Source: Lonicera japonica
Lineage: Eukaryota; Streptophyta; Magnoliopsida; Dipsacales; Caprifoliaceae
DNA: 64,000 nucleotides
NCBI GenBank assembly: GCA_021464415.1
Contig: JAKCWG010000547.1
Span: forward strand, 1-64,000
Reading direction: 5' to 3'
The position numbers and the translations under genes were made by a program. The notes under the pieces are model-generated. The model ran no database searches and was not told the origin of the DNA. It saw nothing but the letters and a program-made list of their open reading frames with translations. Of the stretch, positions 1 to 11,677 are shown one piece after another (the first letter of the stretch is position 1; every line of letters begins with the position of its first letter).

Positions 1-239
1 GGCTCAAACATGTTGAGTTCCGTTGTAAAAGGATTTCGTGGGAGAAACTGCGTTCGAGTGAACTTGACTTCAACTTGCTTTCCTGGTCTTCGAAGGTAAG
101 TTGCCTCACTAGACTGGATCAACTCTGGGTGACTTTGCTCGTGGAATTGCTCATAAGATGTTACCCAACTTTCTGGTAACAACCTTGTAAGTTCTGTCCT
201 GGTAAGCTGCCTGGGGATGTAGGCAGCTGTGGGAGCGGC
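1..239. other. Unannotated sequence left of the 5' LTR
   Basis: No gene, repeat or RNA recognised. The five bases before the LTR (GCGGC) do not match the bases after the 3' LTR end (GTACT), so no target-site duplication can be shown for the element. Confidence 0.5.
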
Positions 240-380
240 TGTAGACACCCCGATCCGTGACCCCCGCAAGAACCCTAACGACCTTCGAGAGGTACTGTTT
301 TTGGAGTCCGGGACCCACCCGAACACCCAGAACTGCCCCGAAATAGTCTGTCGGCCAAACAAACCTAATTTTTAGAGGAA

Positions 381-570
381 TTGTCGCACGACAAATGAGT
401 ATGTCGCGCAACAATCTCCTCTGTGTCGCACGACAATCACCCCTGACACTAGACCATCCACTTTCTGACACATCAGTATGTCAGAAACATCATTTCATCC
501 GTTTGTCGCATGACATGATACAAATTGTCGTGCGACACTTGCCCTTTTTGGGGGGATGTCGCGCGGCATA
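381..570. promoter_or_regulatory. Cluster of six CG-centred palindromes in the LTR
   Basis: Six variants of the near-palindrome TTGTCGCGCGACAA lie at about 381-394, 401-415, 424-436, 503-515, 525-537 and 556-570. The last is 14 bases upstream of the TATA box. The same motif occurs twice more in the window, at 10863-10880 and 10894-10913, upstream of the first antisense gene. A role as a protein-binding or methylation target is inference. Confidence 0.7.
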
Positions 571-583
571 CCCTTCCCACCAC

Positions 584-590
584 TATAAAT
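584..590 (+). promoter_or_regulatory. TATA box of the 5' LTR
   Basis: CACTATAAATAGG is a strong plant TATA context directly below the palindrome cluster, and fits the start of the R region of the LTR. Confidence 0.7.
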
Positions 591-1778
591 AGGCCAACAC
601 CCCCAATGGTTCAAGACAGCAACTTGAGATTGAGAAATTATTGAGTTATATCTGATTTTCTAGTCTTTCGTCAAATATTTTCTGTTATAATCTTATTTCT
701 GAAGAATTATCGAATCTATTCTCGACACTCGACGTGTCGAGTCTCTGGAATCGAATTCTCGGAAATATCTGAAGAAGGAAAAGATCATTATCGCCGGAGA
801 TCTCTCTGCTGTATTATATTTTCTTTCTTATTATTATTCTCTTCGGGAAGGTAAAGAAAAACCTCTTCTAGTATTTAAATAAGATATATGTATACTTGTT
901 TTATTTCCGTTGTTTTGTCCACATTTTATTTGAATAAACTTATTGCCAAGTTATAAATAGTCTACTGTTTTCAAAACACAAAAACCCTGATAAAATCATT
1001 TGCAAAACCAGAAGAGTGAAGTACATTACCATCCGGATAAAATTCTATTTTTAAAACCCGGACCGATAAAACTTACTTAGGAATTAAAAACCCGGTATAT
1101 CCTATCTCCACCATAGACTGTGATATGTCTGGTAGAACTCCCCTCAAGAGTTCTGATTCCATGTTGAATTAGTCCCGACAAAGATCCGAACTTTTCCAAA
1201 AGAAGTTAAAAATCCGAGAAAACCGTCATTATCTGAGAAATAATATGGAAAAGTCTCTTTGAAATAAAATAATTCTTGTCACTTGTATTTACATCTTTCA
1301 AAACAAAACATTGGATCTTGGAACACAAAGGTTTTTCATACCCTTTCCCATTTCCCCCCGAAAGTTAGGGTTTCTCATTTGGAAAGTAGTAGACTGTTAG
1401 TAAAAGTATCCAAGTTTTTCAACATAAAATAAACATATAAGATCACTAGAGACCGAAAGGGCAGAATTGGTGCTTAACACCTTCCCAAACCGTAACATAG
1501 TTTCCGAACCTTATAGAATTCTGGTTTCGTAGACAAACGTGTAAAGAAAAGCTTATATGTAGCCTTTTCTTTTACACCAATATTTTGTCCGTTTTCTCGT
1601 AAAACGTACTGGCAACTCTGAATGAATCCTCTTGCATCTAGAAATAGAAATATGAATACCCGATATTGAATTATCAACCAACTATAGAAGCAAATGGAAC
1701 GACGGAATCCTTTTCGACGTTTCAGACACCCAAGAACCGGGAGCGAGACCCAGGGGTCGCATTTGCGGATTCTCACAG

Positions 1779-1797
1779 TGGCGACTCTGCTGGGGAC
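1779..1797 (+). other. Primer binding site, tRNA-Arg type
   Basis: TGGCGACTCTGCTGGGGAC begins one base after the LTR end. This is the PBS form used by Tat/Ogre-type elements and is attributed to a tRNA-Arg 3' end. Assignment to the exact tRNA rests on family knowledge. Confidence 0.8.
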
Positions 1798-2414
1798 ATG
1801 AAAACTAGACTCTTATATGTGGACTTTCGTTTATTTGTTGAATATTGGCTTTTACCGCTTTCTATACTTGTGTTAATTAATTGGGAAGAAATCTTTTTCT
1901 AAAAATAGATGTTTTCAAAAATACGTAATAAAAGATAATGATATTTATAAACCCAATCTTTCGAACTTTGCACGCACTTTCACAAATCATGCATTGGTTC
2001 TACGAGTGTGAATTTACCCCAAACCTTCGGAAGTATTATAAGTGAGTAGGGAGTTGGCTTGCTTGGGCCAACATAAACCGAAAGCATTTACTTCCACTCT
2101 CCTTGGCCAAGTACGCCCCCCAGGTATATCGAGTGACGAGAAGTATATCAAAAGACCCTTGCACGTACCTGCCCTTGGGGTATATCGCAAGGTCTTGCCA
2201 AATAGAAGGGAGCCTGAAGCCTTAACCGATCGTACACCTATGCTGCATATAAGATCGAGTCAGCTAAAACACTTGTTAAATAGCCGTAGGGGATGTACCA
2301 TCTTACGGCTTACTTTACAACACCTTTTTAAAACCCGAGTCTTTTCTCGGCGATTTTTAGTGGTTCTTTTGGCAAAAATCGAGTCGCATCACTGTCTTCC
2401 TTCATCTTTGTCAC
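1798..2414 (+). other. Untranslated leader of the Tat element
   Basis: Between the PBS and gag. An open frame at 2042-2440 shows no recognisable domain and is not called as a gene. Confidence 0.5.
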
Positions 2415-4158
2415 GTGGTTTCGTCTACAGCCATAAATAACGGCAGTCTGGAAGGTTGGGCCGGTCGAGATCATACCGGAAGACTAGTAAGACCAAGCAC
2501 ACCCGCAATGGCCAATGGACGCAAGAATCAAGAAACAGATCAGAGCCTAGCCGAGACATCTACAGCTCAGCCAACTTTAGCCGAGATGCATCGTTTGTTA
2601 ATGAAAGTTAGCATGAATCTAGCAAACCTCGCAAACGAGCAACAAGATATCCGAATCCGAGTAGAAAAGTTGTCAGCCGAACGAACTGCACCACCGGGGT
2701 TTGAACGACTACTATAGAATCGGGATCCAAATCAAGGGCGGTCATCACAAGTACTTCCCCCAATCTAAGGAGCCAATCCACCAACGGGTCCCGTCACAGT
2801 CGGTCCCGTTTAGACTGACCCCAACAATCAGAATCAATGGGCCCCAGATTCAGGCCCCACTTTTCAGCAACAAGAGCCACCCATTATCTGGCCGCAACCT
2901 CAATCGGGCCTTGATCCCCAATATCAGCCATGGCCACAAGTCCCCGCAAGACCTATCCCACCACGGGCCCCAGTAGCCCCTCCTAATGAGTACCCAGACA
3001 TCAACCAACTTCGGGCAGTGTATGCAAAATCGGTTATAGCTCGGGAACAGCCCGATGAGGTGTCAAGAGAGAGTGAAGAAATAAAGAAACTGAAAGAGCA
3101 GATGAAGGTTCTGCAAAGGGGGATTTCTCTAATAAAAGGAGCAGACGAGGTTACAGATATGAATACTTTCTCCCTCTACCCAGAAGCGAGATTACCTCAG
3201 GGATTCAAGCTCCCTTCCATCACCAAGTTCACAGGAACCACACCCCCAAAAACTCAACTCCAATCCTACATTAGATCCATGCAAGTGTCCGGTTGTGGAG
3301 AGCCGGAGTTGGCTAAGGCCTTTCACATGACTCTCACGGGGACCGCCCTGAGATGGTTTTTTCGATCTAGAAAGACACCACACAAAGACTTGGGAAGATA
3401 TCGTCAAGGAGTTCATGAATAAGTACGGGTCCAATGAAGATTTGGAAATTACCCGCAAACACCTGGAAATGGACAAACAAGGCGAGAAGGAAAGCTTCAG
3501 TGATTTCTTCACACGCTAGAGAGAGATGGCCTCCCAAATGTCCAAACGGCCCGATGAAGAAGAGCAGCTAAAGATCATACAGAAGAATTTCACTCCAGCT
3601 GTATTGAGTTGCATGGGAAAGCATGTATTGCCACACTTCAACGCCCTATTGAGCATGGGGTCACAAGTAGAAGAGGAGTTGGCCAAGAGAGCAGGGATCG
3701 ACACCAAGAAAGCCTCATACACAGGGAGAAAGACGGCCACTTCAGCCGTAAACCAACTAAGATCATACCCCTATCAACAAAACCCGTTTCAGCAGCCACA
3801 ACAAGCACCTCCGATGAGTTGGCCCGCACAAGGAGACTCTTCGAACACAGAGGTTAAGAAAAGAAGGAACTTCTACACCCTTCGCACTACCCTGGTCAAA
3901 AGACTGGAACTACTCTGAAAAGCTGGACTAATCACTCCACTCGACCCACGCCCCCTACCAAACCCTATTCCCAGCACCTGGAGAATGAATGAGAATTGTG
4001 CATACCATTAGGCTGCGGGCCAGGACACAGAACACTGTTTAGCTCTTCGTCACCGCATTCAAGACTTAATCGAAGCTGGTACCATTCCCGCACCTGGCGG
4101 GCCTAATGTTACTAACAATCCCCTTCCCAACCATGATCCACCTGCGGGAATTAACGCC
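2415..4158 (+). pseudogene. gag: gag of the Tat element, with stops and one frameshift
   Basis: Gag forms the virus-like particle of the retrotransposon. The reading starts at 2415 or at the in-frame ATG at 2505. A coiled-coil-like segment lies near 3070-3130 (EIKKLKEQMKVLQRG). The core includes TALRWFF, then a shift of frame between about 3355 and 3390, then WEDIVKEFMNKYGSNEDLE, the usual retrotransposon gag fold of Tat elements. A zinc-knuckle-like stretch with C-Y-H and H-C residues lies near 3997-4050. In-frame stops are at 2715, 2766, 2811, 3517, 3916 and 4009. The stop at 3517 stands where relatives have Trp. Proline- and glutamine-rich sequence at 2840-2990 is typical of a Tat gag spacer. 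Not functional as it stands. Confidence 0.8.
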
Positions 4159-4629
4159 TTGACCACTGATGAAGAAGGCTTTGATCCAGTGGGACTCATT
4201 CGCGATGACCTAGCCTACAAGGCACCCGCTGTGCTGCCAGGAAGGACTCAAGTTGCACCAGGCCTCAATCTGATAATCGACCAATGGATGGCTAAAATGA
4301 ACTTCCTACCCGGGCAGGGGTTAGGAAAAGCCAATCAGGGAATCCCACAACCACTCACAATCAAAACCAATCTCGAAAAATTTGGGATAGGATGGAACCA
4401 GGACAAGAAGAAACAACCATGGAAGCCCCGAGGCCTTCCCAATGAGACAATCTGTATGACAGAGACCTCCCCCAAAACTTTTAGTTGGTCGGCGGAATCA
4501 GAATCATCGAAAGCCTCAGAGGGATCAGACCCAGTATCCCTTTGGATACAGCAAATTACTCGTTCAGGAAGGGTGTATCAGCCACCACCAGTAGATGTCG
4601 AGAAAGCACCTCCTTCTAAGGAAATATGA
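4159..4629 (+). pseudogene. G-patch-like linker between gag and protease
   Basis: Open for 156 codons. It contains MNFLPGQGLGKANQGI, which fits the glycine pattern of a G-patch motif (G-x-G-L-G-K), followed by KFGIGW. Such a segment between gag and protease is known from Tat-group elements; its role there is thought to be nucleic-acid binding. The frame continues from the gag zinc knuckle upstream and, past a TGA at 4627, into the protease, so this was part of one polyprotein. Confidence 0.6.
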
Positions 4630-4641
4630 GAGGATCAAGTA

Positions 4642-5454
4642 TTGGAACAGTTGAAGAAAACTCTGGCACACATCACCATTTGGGACCTCTTGGTTGCCTC
4701 CAAACCTCACAGGACAGCCTTCATCAAACTCCTAGATGAAGCCGTCATATCACCAGATTCTACGCTCGAACAACTGCCCAACATGATAGGATCGCTTACA
4801 GTCCAAAGAAGTCTGTCATTCTCAGATGAAGACTTATCTCCATTGGGAAGGAAACACAGCCTGGCCCTCCATATCACTGTCCGAACTCGAGGAAAAATTC
4901 TGCCACATGTCCTCATCGACAACGGATCAACTATAAACGTTTGCCCCCTGAAGACCGCCAGATGCCTGGGTATCTTGGATTCAGAGCTTTCTCCATCAAC
5001 TGTAATCGTCAGGGCCTATGACAACACCAGGAGGGCCGTTATGGGCTCTCTAAAGCTCGATCTCATGGTCGGTCCCGGAAACTTTCCGGCCGACTTTCAA
5101 ATCATAGACATTCCCTCCAGTTTTAACCTCATGTTGGAAAGAGCATGGCTACACGACATAGGAGCACTCCCCTCCTCCTTACACCAAAAGATCAAGATAC
5201 CGTTCGAAGGAAATATAATCACCATCCAAGGAGATCCTGAAAGGACCTTGGCAGATTTGGAATTACCCGTCTTGAGCATCGGGAGTCAAAGCATACAGTT
5301 GGGAGGCTTTTCTTGCGAGCCTCAAGTGCAAGCTCTCACCACCCAAAGAATCGAATACCTTCCCCTTGACAATATCCCCGGTCTCAGCACCAAGATCACA
5401 AATATGTTGAGAATGATGAAATACTTACCTGGAGCCAGTCTAGGAATAGGGTAG
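4642..5454 (+). pseudogene. Retropepsin-type aspartic protease domain of the Tat element
   Basis: The protease would cut the Gag-Pol polyprotein. The active-site block VLIDNGSTINVCPLKTA is at about residues 90-106, with D-N-G-S in place of the retroviral D-S/T-G, as is common in the Tat lineage. The second conserved block FNLMLERAWLHDIGA-PSSLHQKIK lies near residue 160. The domain is open from 4642 to a TAG at 5452, and the frame is continuous with the linker before and after it. Confidence 0.82.
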
Positions 5455-6336
5455 CCAGGATTACTTCAGGCCTTAGAACTAGTAACAAGGCGTGAAAAAG
5501 AAGGTTTGGGTTACCAACACACCGAAGAGGACAACTAAGAAAAAAGGGGTCGAGGGTATCAGTATCCGAGTTTTAGCTCTCTTAATGGATTTTTTGTCAA
5601 AGAATGAGAGGACTTCCCCTTTTGAGGCTTTCAGGAGCCTTGGAGAAACAGCGGCGGAGATAACCTTCCAGGATGGAAAATCTTCTATGAAGAGGACCTT
5701 TATCTCAAGGAAAATGTTATACACAACTTCTCTACCAAGTTAACGATCGGGCCGAGAGAAGAAAATGAAGACGATGAGGAGGAAGAAATGATCGGAGATC
5801 TCTTCGACGTCATGGCTCTAGAGGATAATGAGTCAAGAGACGACTCTATACACTTAATACATGCTGATCTAGACTATCAGGGAAAGGGGGGAAGGAGTGA
5901 AATTGTAAGGGTAAGAAATAAGAGGGAGGGTAGGGCTAAAGAGGAGTCTCTCCTAGATTTATTTTTCAAACTTGTACCTGTAAGCACTGTTATTAATGAA
6001 GAAGATTCTATTTTGCGTTATCTTGTTAGTTCTAATTCTGTAATTGCTTATACGGAAGTAGAAAGATTAAATAAACTCCATGAACGGGAAGAACAACGCA
6101 TACAATGTGAGGAAGGAGATACTCTCGTGATTAACCTCGAAACTGAAGAGGAAAAGAAAGAGGTCCGTATTAGGGCAAGTCTAAGTAAGACAGAAAGAGA
6201 GGAATTCACACAAACTCTGAATGAGTACATGGATATCTTCGCCTGGTCCTATGCTGATATGCCAGGTTTGAACAGCCAGATAGTCATGCACGAAATACAC
6301 ACCAAGCTGGAGTTTAGACCCGTAAACAGAAATTAA
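5455..6336 (+). pseudogene. Protease-RT connector and N-terminus of RT
   Basis: The frame of the protease continues with stops at 5536, 5605 and 5623, then is open from 5626 to 6333. It includes an acidic run near 5766-5790 (EENEDDEEEE) and, at about 6200-6270, EYMDIFAWSYADMPGL, the conserved lead-in to the RT domain in plant Ty3/gypsy elements. A one-base frameshift near 6322 moves the reading to the frame used by the rest of pol. Confidence 0.72.
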
Positions 6337-7655
6337 GAAAGCTTACGCATGAGTGGTCCATGAAAGTGAAAGAAGAAGTGATGAAACAACTAAGTGTAGG
6401 GTTCTTACGGGTGATCGAGTACCGTTCATAGCTAGCCAACATTGTGCCCGTTCCAAAGGCAAATGGGAAGGTCCGCATGTGTGTAGATTACCGTGATCTT
6501 AACAAAGCTTGCCCGAAAGACGATTTCTCATTACCCAACATTGATTTGATAGTGGATAATACCGCCAACCATGCCTTAAAGTTGTTCGTAGACGGCTTCG
6601 CCGGGTATAACCAGATTAAAATGCACCCGGATCACCAGGAGAAAACATCATTCATCACGCCATGGGGAACGTATTGCTACACCGTTATGCCATTCGGGTT
6701 GAAGAATGTCGGGGCAACATATCATAGGGCAGCTACAGTTATTTTTCACGACATGATCCATAAAGAAGTAGAAGTATATGTGGACGATATGATAATCAAA
6801 TCGAAGGAGAGGGAAGGCCATGTGCCTACCCTACGAGCCTTTTTTGACCGCCTCCGCCAGTATCAAATGAGACTCAATCCGCAGAAATGTGTGTTCGGGG
6901 TAACCAAAAGAAAACTTATGGGCTATGTCGTCAATAAAAAGAGAATCGAGGTAGACCCTGCCAAGGTTTGAGCTATCCGAGAGATGCCCGAGCCTCGTAC
7001 CGAGAAAGAAGTCTGGGGGTTTTTGGGTAATTTACAATACATCAGCAGGTTCATCTCTCAACTTACTCAAACTTGAGAACCCATTTTCAAGCTCTTAAGG
7101 AAGTCTTCACCAGGAGAATGGGACGATCAGTGCCAACAAGCTTTTGATAGAATCAAAGATTACCTCTCCAAACCCCCAGTGTTAGCCCCACCACAAACTG
7201 GACTGCCACTAATTCTATACCTGACCGTCATTGACTCGACTGCAGGGGCCATGCTGGCCCAACATCTGACCAATACACGAAAAGAACAGGCCATCTACTA
7301 CATCAGCAAGAAACTATCCCCATTTGAGATAAACTACACGCCATTGGAAAAATCATGCACCGCTCTTGTATGGGTAACACAGAAATTACGGCATTACATG
7401 CTGGTTTTTTCGGTCATCCTGGCATCACGAATAGATCCGCTGAAATACCTCTTCGAGAAACCAGCTATTTCAAACCGTATAGCAAAATGGTTATTCCTAC
7501 TCGCCGAATTCGACATCACCTACATGACCCAGAAGGTAGTCAAAGGCAAGATCATAGCTGATTACCTGCCACACAATCCAATATTGGGGGACATGCTAAA
7601 AGAAGCCGAATTCCCAGATGAAACTATCATGAATGTTGAGATCGATGAAGACTGA
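6324..7655 (+). pseudogene. pol: Reverse transcriptase and first RNase H of the Tat element
   Basis: RT copies the element RNA into DNA, and RNase H degrades the RNA strand. Seen: GKVRMCVDYRDLNKACPKD near 6465-6520, FVDGFAGYNQIKMHP near 6585-6630, the MPFGLKNVGATY block near 6690, and the catalytic VYVDDMIIKSK at about 6775-6805 with both Asp residues. The connection and the first RNase H follow (7140-7640), including YYISKKLS and the block near 7330 (YTPLEKSCTALVW). One frame runs through the whole stretch, broken only by stops at 6429, 6969, 7074 and 7653. The stops at 6429, 6969 and 7653 fall where relatives have Trp. Confidence 0.88.
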
Positions 7656-8250
7656 AAATTGTACTTCGACAGGGCCGCCAACCAAAACGGAAATATGATA
7701 GGCATCTTATTAGTCTCTCCAGACCAAACTCACTGCCCGATATCATATCGTCTAGACTTTTTCTGCACCAACAATATGGACGAGTATGAAGCCTGTATAA
7801 TTGGATTAGAGATCGCACTCCAAAGGGGTATAAGGAGGATACAAGTATACGGAGATTCGGCATTAGTAGTCCACCAAGTGCTAAAGGAATGGAATATCAG
7901 AGATGAGAAGTTAGTACCATACCTCGCCCGACTGGAGGATGTCGCAGGAAGATTTGAGCATTCGGAGTTTTACTATTTCCCTAAGTCACAAAACAGTTTT
8001 GCTGACGCACTAGCAACCCTGGCATCTATGATCGATATCCCGAAAAGGATGGAAGAGATAACTCTTACCGTACAAAGAAGATCAGGACCAGCACACTGCA
8101 TGGCCCTGGAGATAGAGAATCAAAAGAATGGGGACTCAACCACTTGGTTTTATGACATCTGGAACCTGTTGAAAAATCATCAGTATCCCGAGCAAACAGA
8201 CAAGAGAACGCGGACCCATCTCCAATGTCTCACTGAAGACGAATCTGTCA
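7656..8250 (+). pseudogene. Second, archaeal-like RNase H of the Tat element
   Basis: Seen: KLYFDRAANQNG at the start, NNMDEYEACIIGLEIAL in the middle, VYGDSALVVHQVLKEW, and KSQNSFADALATLAS near the end. These carry the D, E, D and D residues of the RNase H active site. A second RNase H downstream of the first is a recognised acquisition of the Tat lineage. The Gly usual in the first block is Arg here (YFDRAAN), so even without the flanking stops the enzyme may be impaired. Confidence 0.8.
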
Positions 8251-9323
8251 AGATGATGGATCAGATACATGGGGGTGATTATGGACCTCATATGAGCGGT
8301 CATACACTTGCCTGAAAAATCATCAGGCAAGGATATTACTGGTCTACCCTACAGAACAACTGCGTTAACCACGTACACCGTTGTCACAAGTGCAAAATCT
8401 ATGCTAAGTCTCAGAAACTTCCTCCGAAAGAGTTGTACAATATGACTGCTCCCTGGCCTTTCGCAACCTGGGGAATCGACATCATTGGAAATATTTCACC
8501 CAAAGCCAACAACGGCCATGAATTTATACTAGTGGCCATCAACTACTTCACCAAATGGGTAGAGGCCGAATTTTTTCAAACCCTTGACGCCAGGAAGGTT
8601 GCCCGATTTATCAGACGGAATATCATCTGTCGGTATGAGGTCCCACATGAGATCATCTCAGACAACGGCACCTACTTCGAAGGAGAAGCTAATACAGTCA
8701 TGGAGGAATACGGTATTACCCGACACAGATCTTCGCCATACAGACCGCAAATCAATGAGGCAGTTGAGGCCGCCAACAAAAATTTGAAAAATATTCTAAG
8801 CAAGATGACCGACACCTGTCGAGACTAGCCCGAAAAATTACCATATGCATTGTGGGGATACCACACCACTGAGAGGGTCTCTACCGGGGCAACCCCATTT
8901 TCACTTACATACGGGATGGAAGCAGTCCTTCCCGTTGAATTAGAGGTCCCCTCCCTCAAAGTAATGCTAGAGAAGCAAATTAATGAGCTGGAGTGGGTTC
9001 AGACACGATATAATGAGCTGGCATTATTAGATAAGAAGAGATTAAAAGCCGCATACCACCACCAAAGGTATCAGAAGAAAATCGCTCGAGCATTTAACCA
9101 GAAAGTAAAAACTCGGGGTATCAATGAAAACAACATCGTGTTGAAAGAAATTCGAGAACCAGCTAGAGACCCAAGAGGGAAGTTCGGGTAGAAGTGGACA
9201 GGGCCATACATCGTCAAAGAGATTGATACAGGAGGTGCGGCTATACGCGCTGACTTAGACGGACAGTTACTGCATTCACCAGTCAACATCGATCGACTGA
9301 AAAAGTATTACCAATATATGTAA
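8251..9323 (+). pseudogene. Integrase of the Tat element
   Basis: Integrase joins element DNA to the genome. An HHCC zinc-binding N-domain lies at about 8290-8395 (GYYW, then H-R-C-H-K-C). The catalytic core shows WGIDIIG (first Asp), ISDNGTYF (second Asp) and NEAVEAANKN (Glu) between 8470 and 8780. The C-terminal part ends with KWTGPYIVKEID and SPVNIDRLKKYY before a TAA at 9321. Stops at 8313, 8826 and 9189 break the frame; the one at 8826 stands where relatives have Trp. All active-site residues are still present. Confidence 0.86.
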
Positions 9324-9536
9324 CATGTACAGTTAAGAACTACGTAAACCTGAGCCCCAACTTAAACTTGTGTTTTTTGGAAAAATCTAAAGGGGAACGT
9401 AGACAACCTGAGAAGTGACTTCAGGCCCGATTTAAACATTGTAAAGAAATTTATTTCTCATAAACAGTCCCTCGTTTATTATTAAGGTGGTTCAGAACAC
9501 CGAAAGTTACAAAGGATATACAACATACAGAAAAAC
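9324..9536. other. Gap between pol and the convergent antisense gene
   Basis: Separates the pol stop (plus strand, 9321) from the stop of the minus-strand gene (9537). No domain, terminator or repeat recognised. Confidence 0.5.
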
Positions 9537-10792
9537 CTAATCCCTAGGGGTTGGCCAAGCATGGTCCTCAGTAGCCAAGTCAATTCGAGCCTCATCCAAG
9601 ATCTGGTATGCAAAGACAATGATCTCCTCTGTAGGCTCAGAATCCATAAACTAGAACCACTCCATTTGGAAGGGATCATCAATCAGCTCTCCTTCCAGAG
9701 ACCCCCAACGAGAACAGATGATGTCAGCCCAGAGGGGCTTGGAAATACCAAAACGGGCATAGTTGAACTGACGAGTCAGTCGAGCATGCCACATTCTCTC
9801 CACTGATAAAGAAACATGCTGGGTCACAAACTTAGACTCAGAAGAGAAGTTATTCAGGCCAAGAGGGATATCCTGAGGGACGTTGAACTGCCGAAGAAGA
9901 CCTCCTGGGAGATAAAAAAAAGTGAACCAGAGCCCACGGAGCCGAACGTAATTCTGCCCCCAGTACTAAGCACCATCACCCTCAGTTTCCACCAAGGAAT
10001 GTTCCACCGAATAGCCCAAAAATTCTCTGAAAACCACACCGTCCAATCAGAGGAAGACATGGTCAAAGCACCAAAGAGGGGGTGACGGAAGAAGTGCGTC
10101 GGGTTATCGAGCCGAACCCCGTTGAAACCCACCGATCGAAAACGCTCCAACAGCCACATGTACAGTGAGCGCAGACTTCCCCTAAAGAAGGGTGAGGCCC
10201 CCCTTTGAATATCATACAGGCCGTTCAGAGTCTCTGCAAGAACGATGGGCACTATAGACTCCCCATTTCTAGCATGGTAAATCAAACTCAGAATAGTCGG
10301 ATCGACACGGGAAGAGCCCGTCACCAATAGCATATCAGAAACAAGACAGATCAAGGTCGCCACAGTACGCCCCACATTATAAGAGGCTCTCTCTTCTTAA
10401 CGATGAAAGAATCTCACCATTTTATGGAGGTCAAGAAATTCGTCGATAATAAAACCATCACAGGCCGCTTGGGGAATAGCTAACAGAGCAATTAGCATAT
10501 CTCGAGAACCGATTTCTTCTATGGGAACAGCCATCGGGAGACGAATGTCAGAACACAACAGCCAGAAAAACTCCTCATAAGTAGGGCAGAGCTCATCTAG
10601 CCCGAAGCGAAAAAGATGATCAGCAGGGCTCCAGAAATACAAAGCGCCTAACAAAATGGAAAAATTTACAGGACGATGGCACCAGCCTGCTAAAGGACTG
10701 AATGCACCAAAGTTCAAGCCATTCTTAGAAGATATCAGAGCATCTCAGCCTTTAACATAAGAAAAATCAGAATTTGTGCGATATGAAGACAT
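9537..10792 (-). pseudogene. Antisense accessory gene A (DUF7745-like) of the Tat element
   Basis: Minus-strand gene of about 417 codons converging on pol. The chosen ATG (10792) begins MSSYRTNSDFSYVKG and is 40 bases below a TATA box. One frame holds from there to about 9920, with stops at 10745 and 10397. A run of eight A (plus strand, about 9915-9922) marks a shift, after which the reading continues (RQFNVPQDIPLGLNNFSSES) with a further stop near 9640, to TAG at 9537. FWSPADHLFRFGLDELCPTY followed by EEFFWLL resembles the start of plant DUF7745, and SLYMWLLERF with WNIPWW fits its later part. This family is common in plant transposon-derived proteins; the biochemical role is unknown. The family call is from memory of the pattern and needs a profile search. 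Confidence 0.62.
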
Positions 10793-10831
10793 TTTGGGAA
10801 ATGTGTGGGGATGAAGGAAGAAGGATAAGTG

Positions 10832-10839
10832 TATTTATA
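10832..10839 (-). promoter_or_regulatory. TATA box of antisense gene A
   Basis: On the minus strand the sequence reads GCTATAAATACAC, 40 bases upstream of the ATG at 10792 and 24 bases below the nearer palindrome. Confidence 0.6.
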
Positions 10840-10862
10840 GCAAAAAAGAGGGTCATGTACCT

Positions 10863-10913
10863 GTTTGTCGCGCGACAAACCTATATCCAAGAGGGATTGT
10901 CGCGTGACAATCC
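10863..10913. promoter_or_regulatory. Two CG-centred palindromes upstream of antisense gene A
   Basis: GTTTGTCGCGCGACAAAC (10863-10880) is a perfect 18-base palindrome, and GGATTGTCGCGTGACAATCC (10894-10913) is nearly perfect over 20 bases. Both share the core found six times upstream of the LTR TATA box at 584. Confidence 0.7.
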
Positions 10914-11236
10914 TCTTTGGTATCACCATATTTTTGCCTTTCTTACACATGAGCGTCATTTTTGTCAAAAGAATCACTTTTGAATGCATTTGTGCTCACT
11001 AGTTCTTTTGCAGGGACCCTAAGTATCACTACATTACAAGGTATGGCTCCTAAAATTACTAATTTACATAAATACATTTTTCACAGATAGAGAATAGATG
11101 TATATCATCAGACACAAATAAAGATTTTTCATAAAACCAATAAAAGAACAGTTTTCAAAACTAAAATCTTTGTCTACATGTCTAAAAAAATAAAACTACA
11201 TATCTGTCTGAACTAATTAAATGCAGAAAAGAAAAA
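10914..11236. other. AT-rich spacer between the two antisense genes
   Basis: Lies between the upstream region of antisense gene A and the stop of gene B. No coding signal seen. Confidence 0.5.
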
Positions 11237-11596
11237 CTAATCTATCCGAGCGCGCTTCGACACGCTCCCACTGTCACCCGAACCCTCCTCAAGAGTATGA
11301 TCAACCACTGGAACGCCCTGAGGTACTGCTTGAGAAGGCCCTGTCGACTGAACCGGAGCTGTAGGGCGGATCATTGAGGACCGAGATCGCCTAGAGGTCC
11401 GGCTACTGCTCCTCTGAGACTCCGTCCAAGCACGAGAGGAAGACAGAGGATCGTCTGCATGCAGGGAAACATCGATCGCCCTATGATAGTCATGCATGTA
11501 TATCGTGGGGTCGCGACCAACGTACTGGAGCAGATTCCAGCTGTAGAGATACTGGGAATGCCAAGCTCTCAGATCCGCTACACGCACGCTCACCCG

Positions 11597-11677
11597 CTGT
11601 AAAAGAAAAGAAAAAAGAATCAGCACAATTAAAATAAATAAATATGAATATGAAGGGATATGGAAGGAAGCATATAC
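11597..11677 (-). other. Intron 3 of antisense PMD gene
   Basis: GTATATG opens and TTTACAG closes an 81-base, T-rich intron. It joins DRPDDE to RVSVRVADL in phase 0. The intron also stays open if read through, so its removal is inferred from the borders and base composition. Confidence 0.65.

Larger units (their letters stand above)
240..1777 (+). repeat. 5' LTR of the Tat-type element
   Basis: The LTR runs from TGTAGACACCCC to GATTCTCACA and is followed one base later by the primer binding site. Its start and end match those of the two solo LTRs at 27589-28872 and 58754-59995 (TGTGAACACCCC to GATTCTCACA), which fixes both edges. The tail at 1440-1777 aligns with the 3' LTR remnant ending at 15029. 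It holds a palindrome cluster and a TATA box in its first 350 bases. Confidence 0.85.

Noticed and set aside
2042..2440. Open frame of 132 codons before gag
   Set aside because: No domain or family resemblance, and it lies in the untranslated leader of the element.
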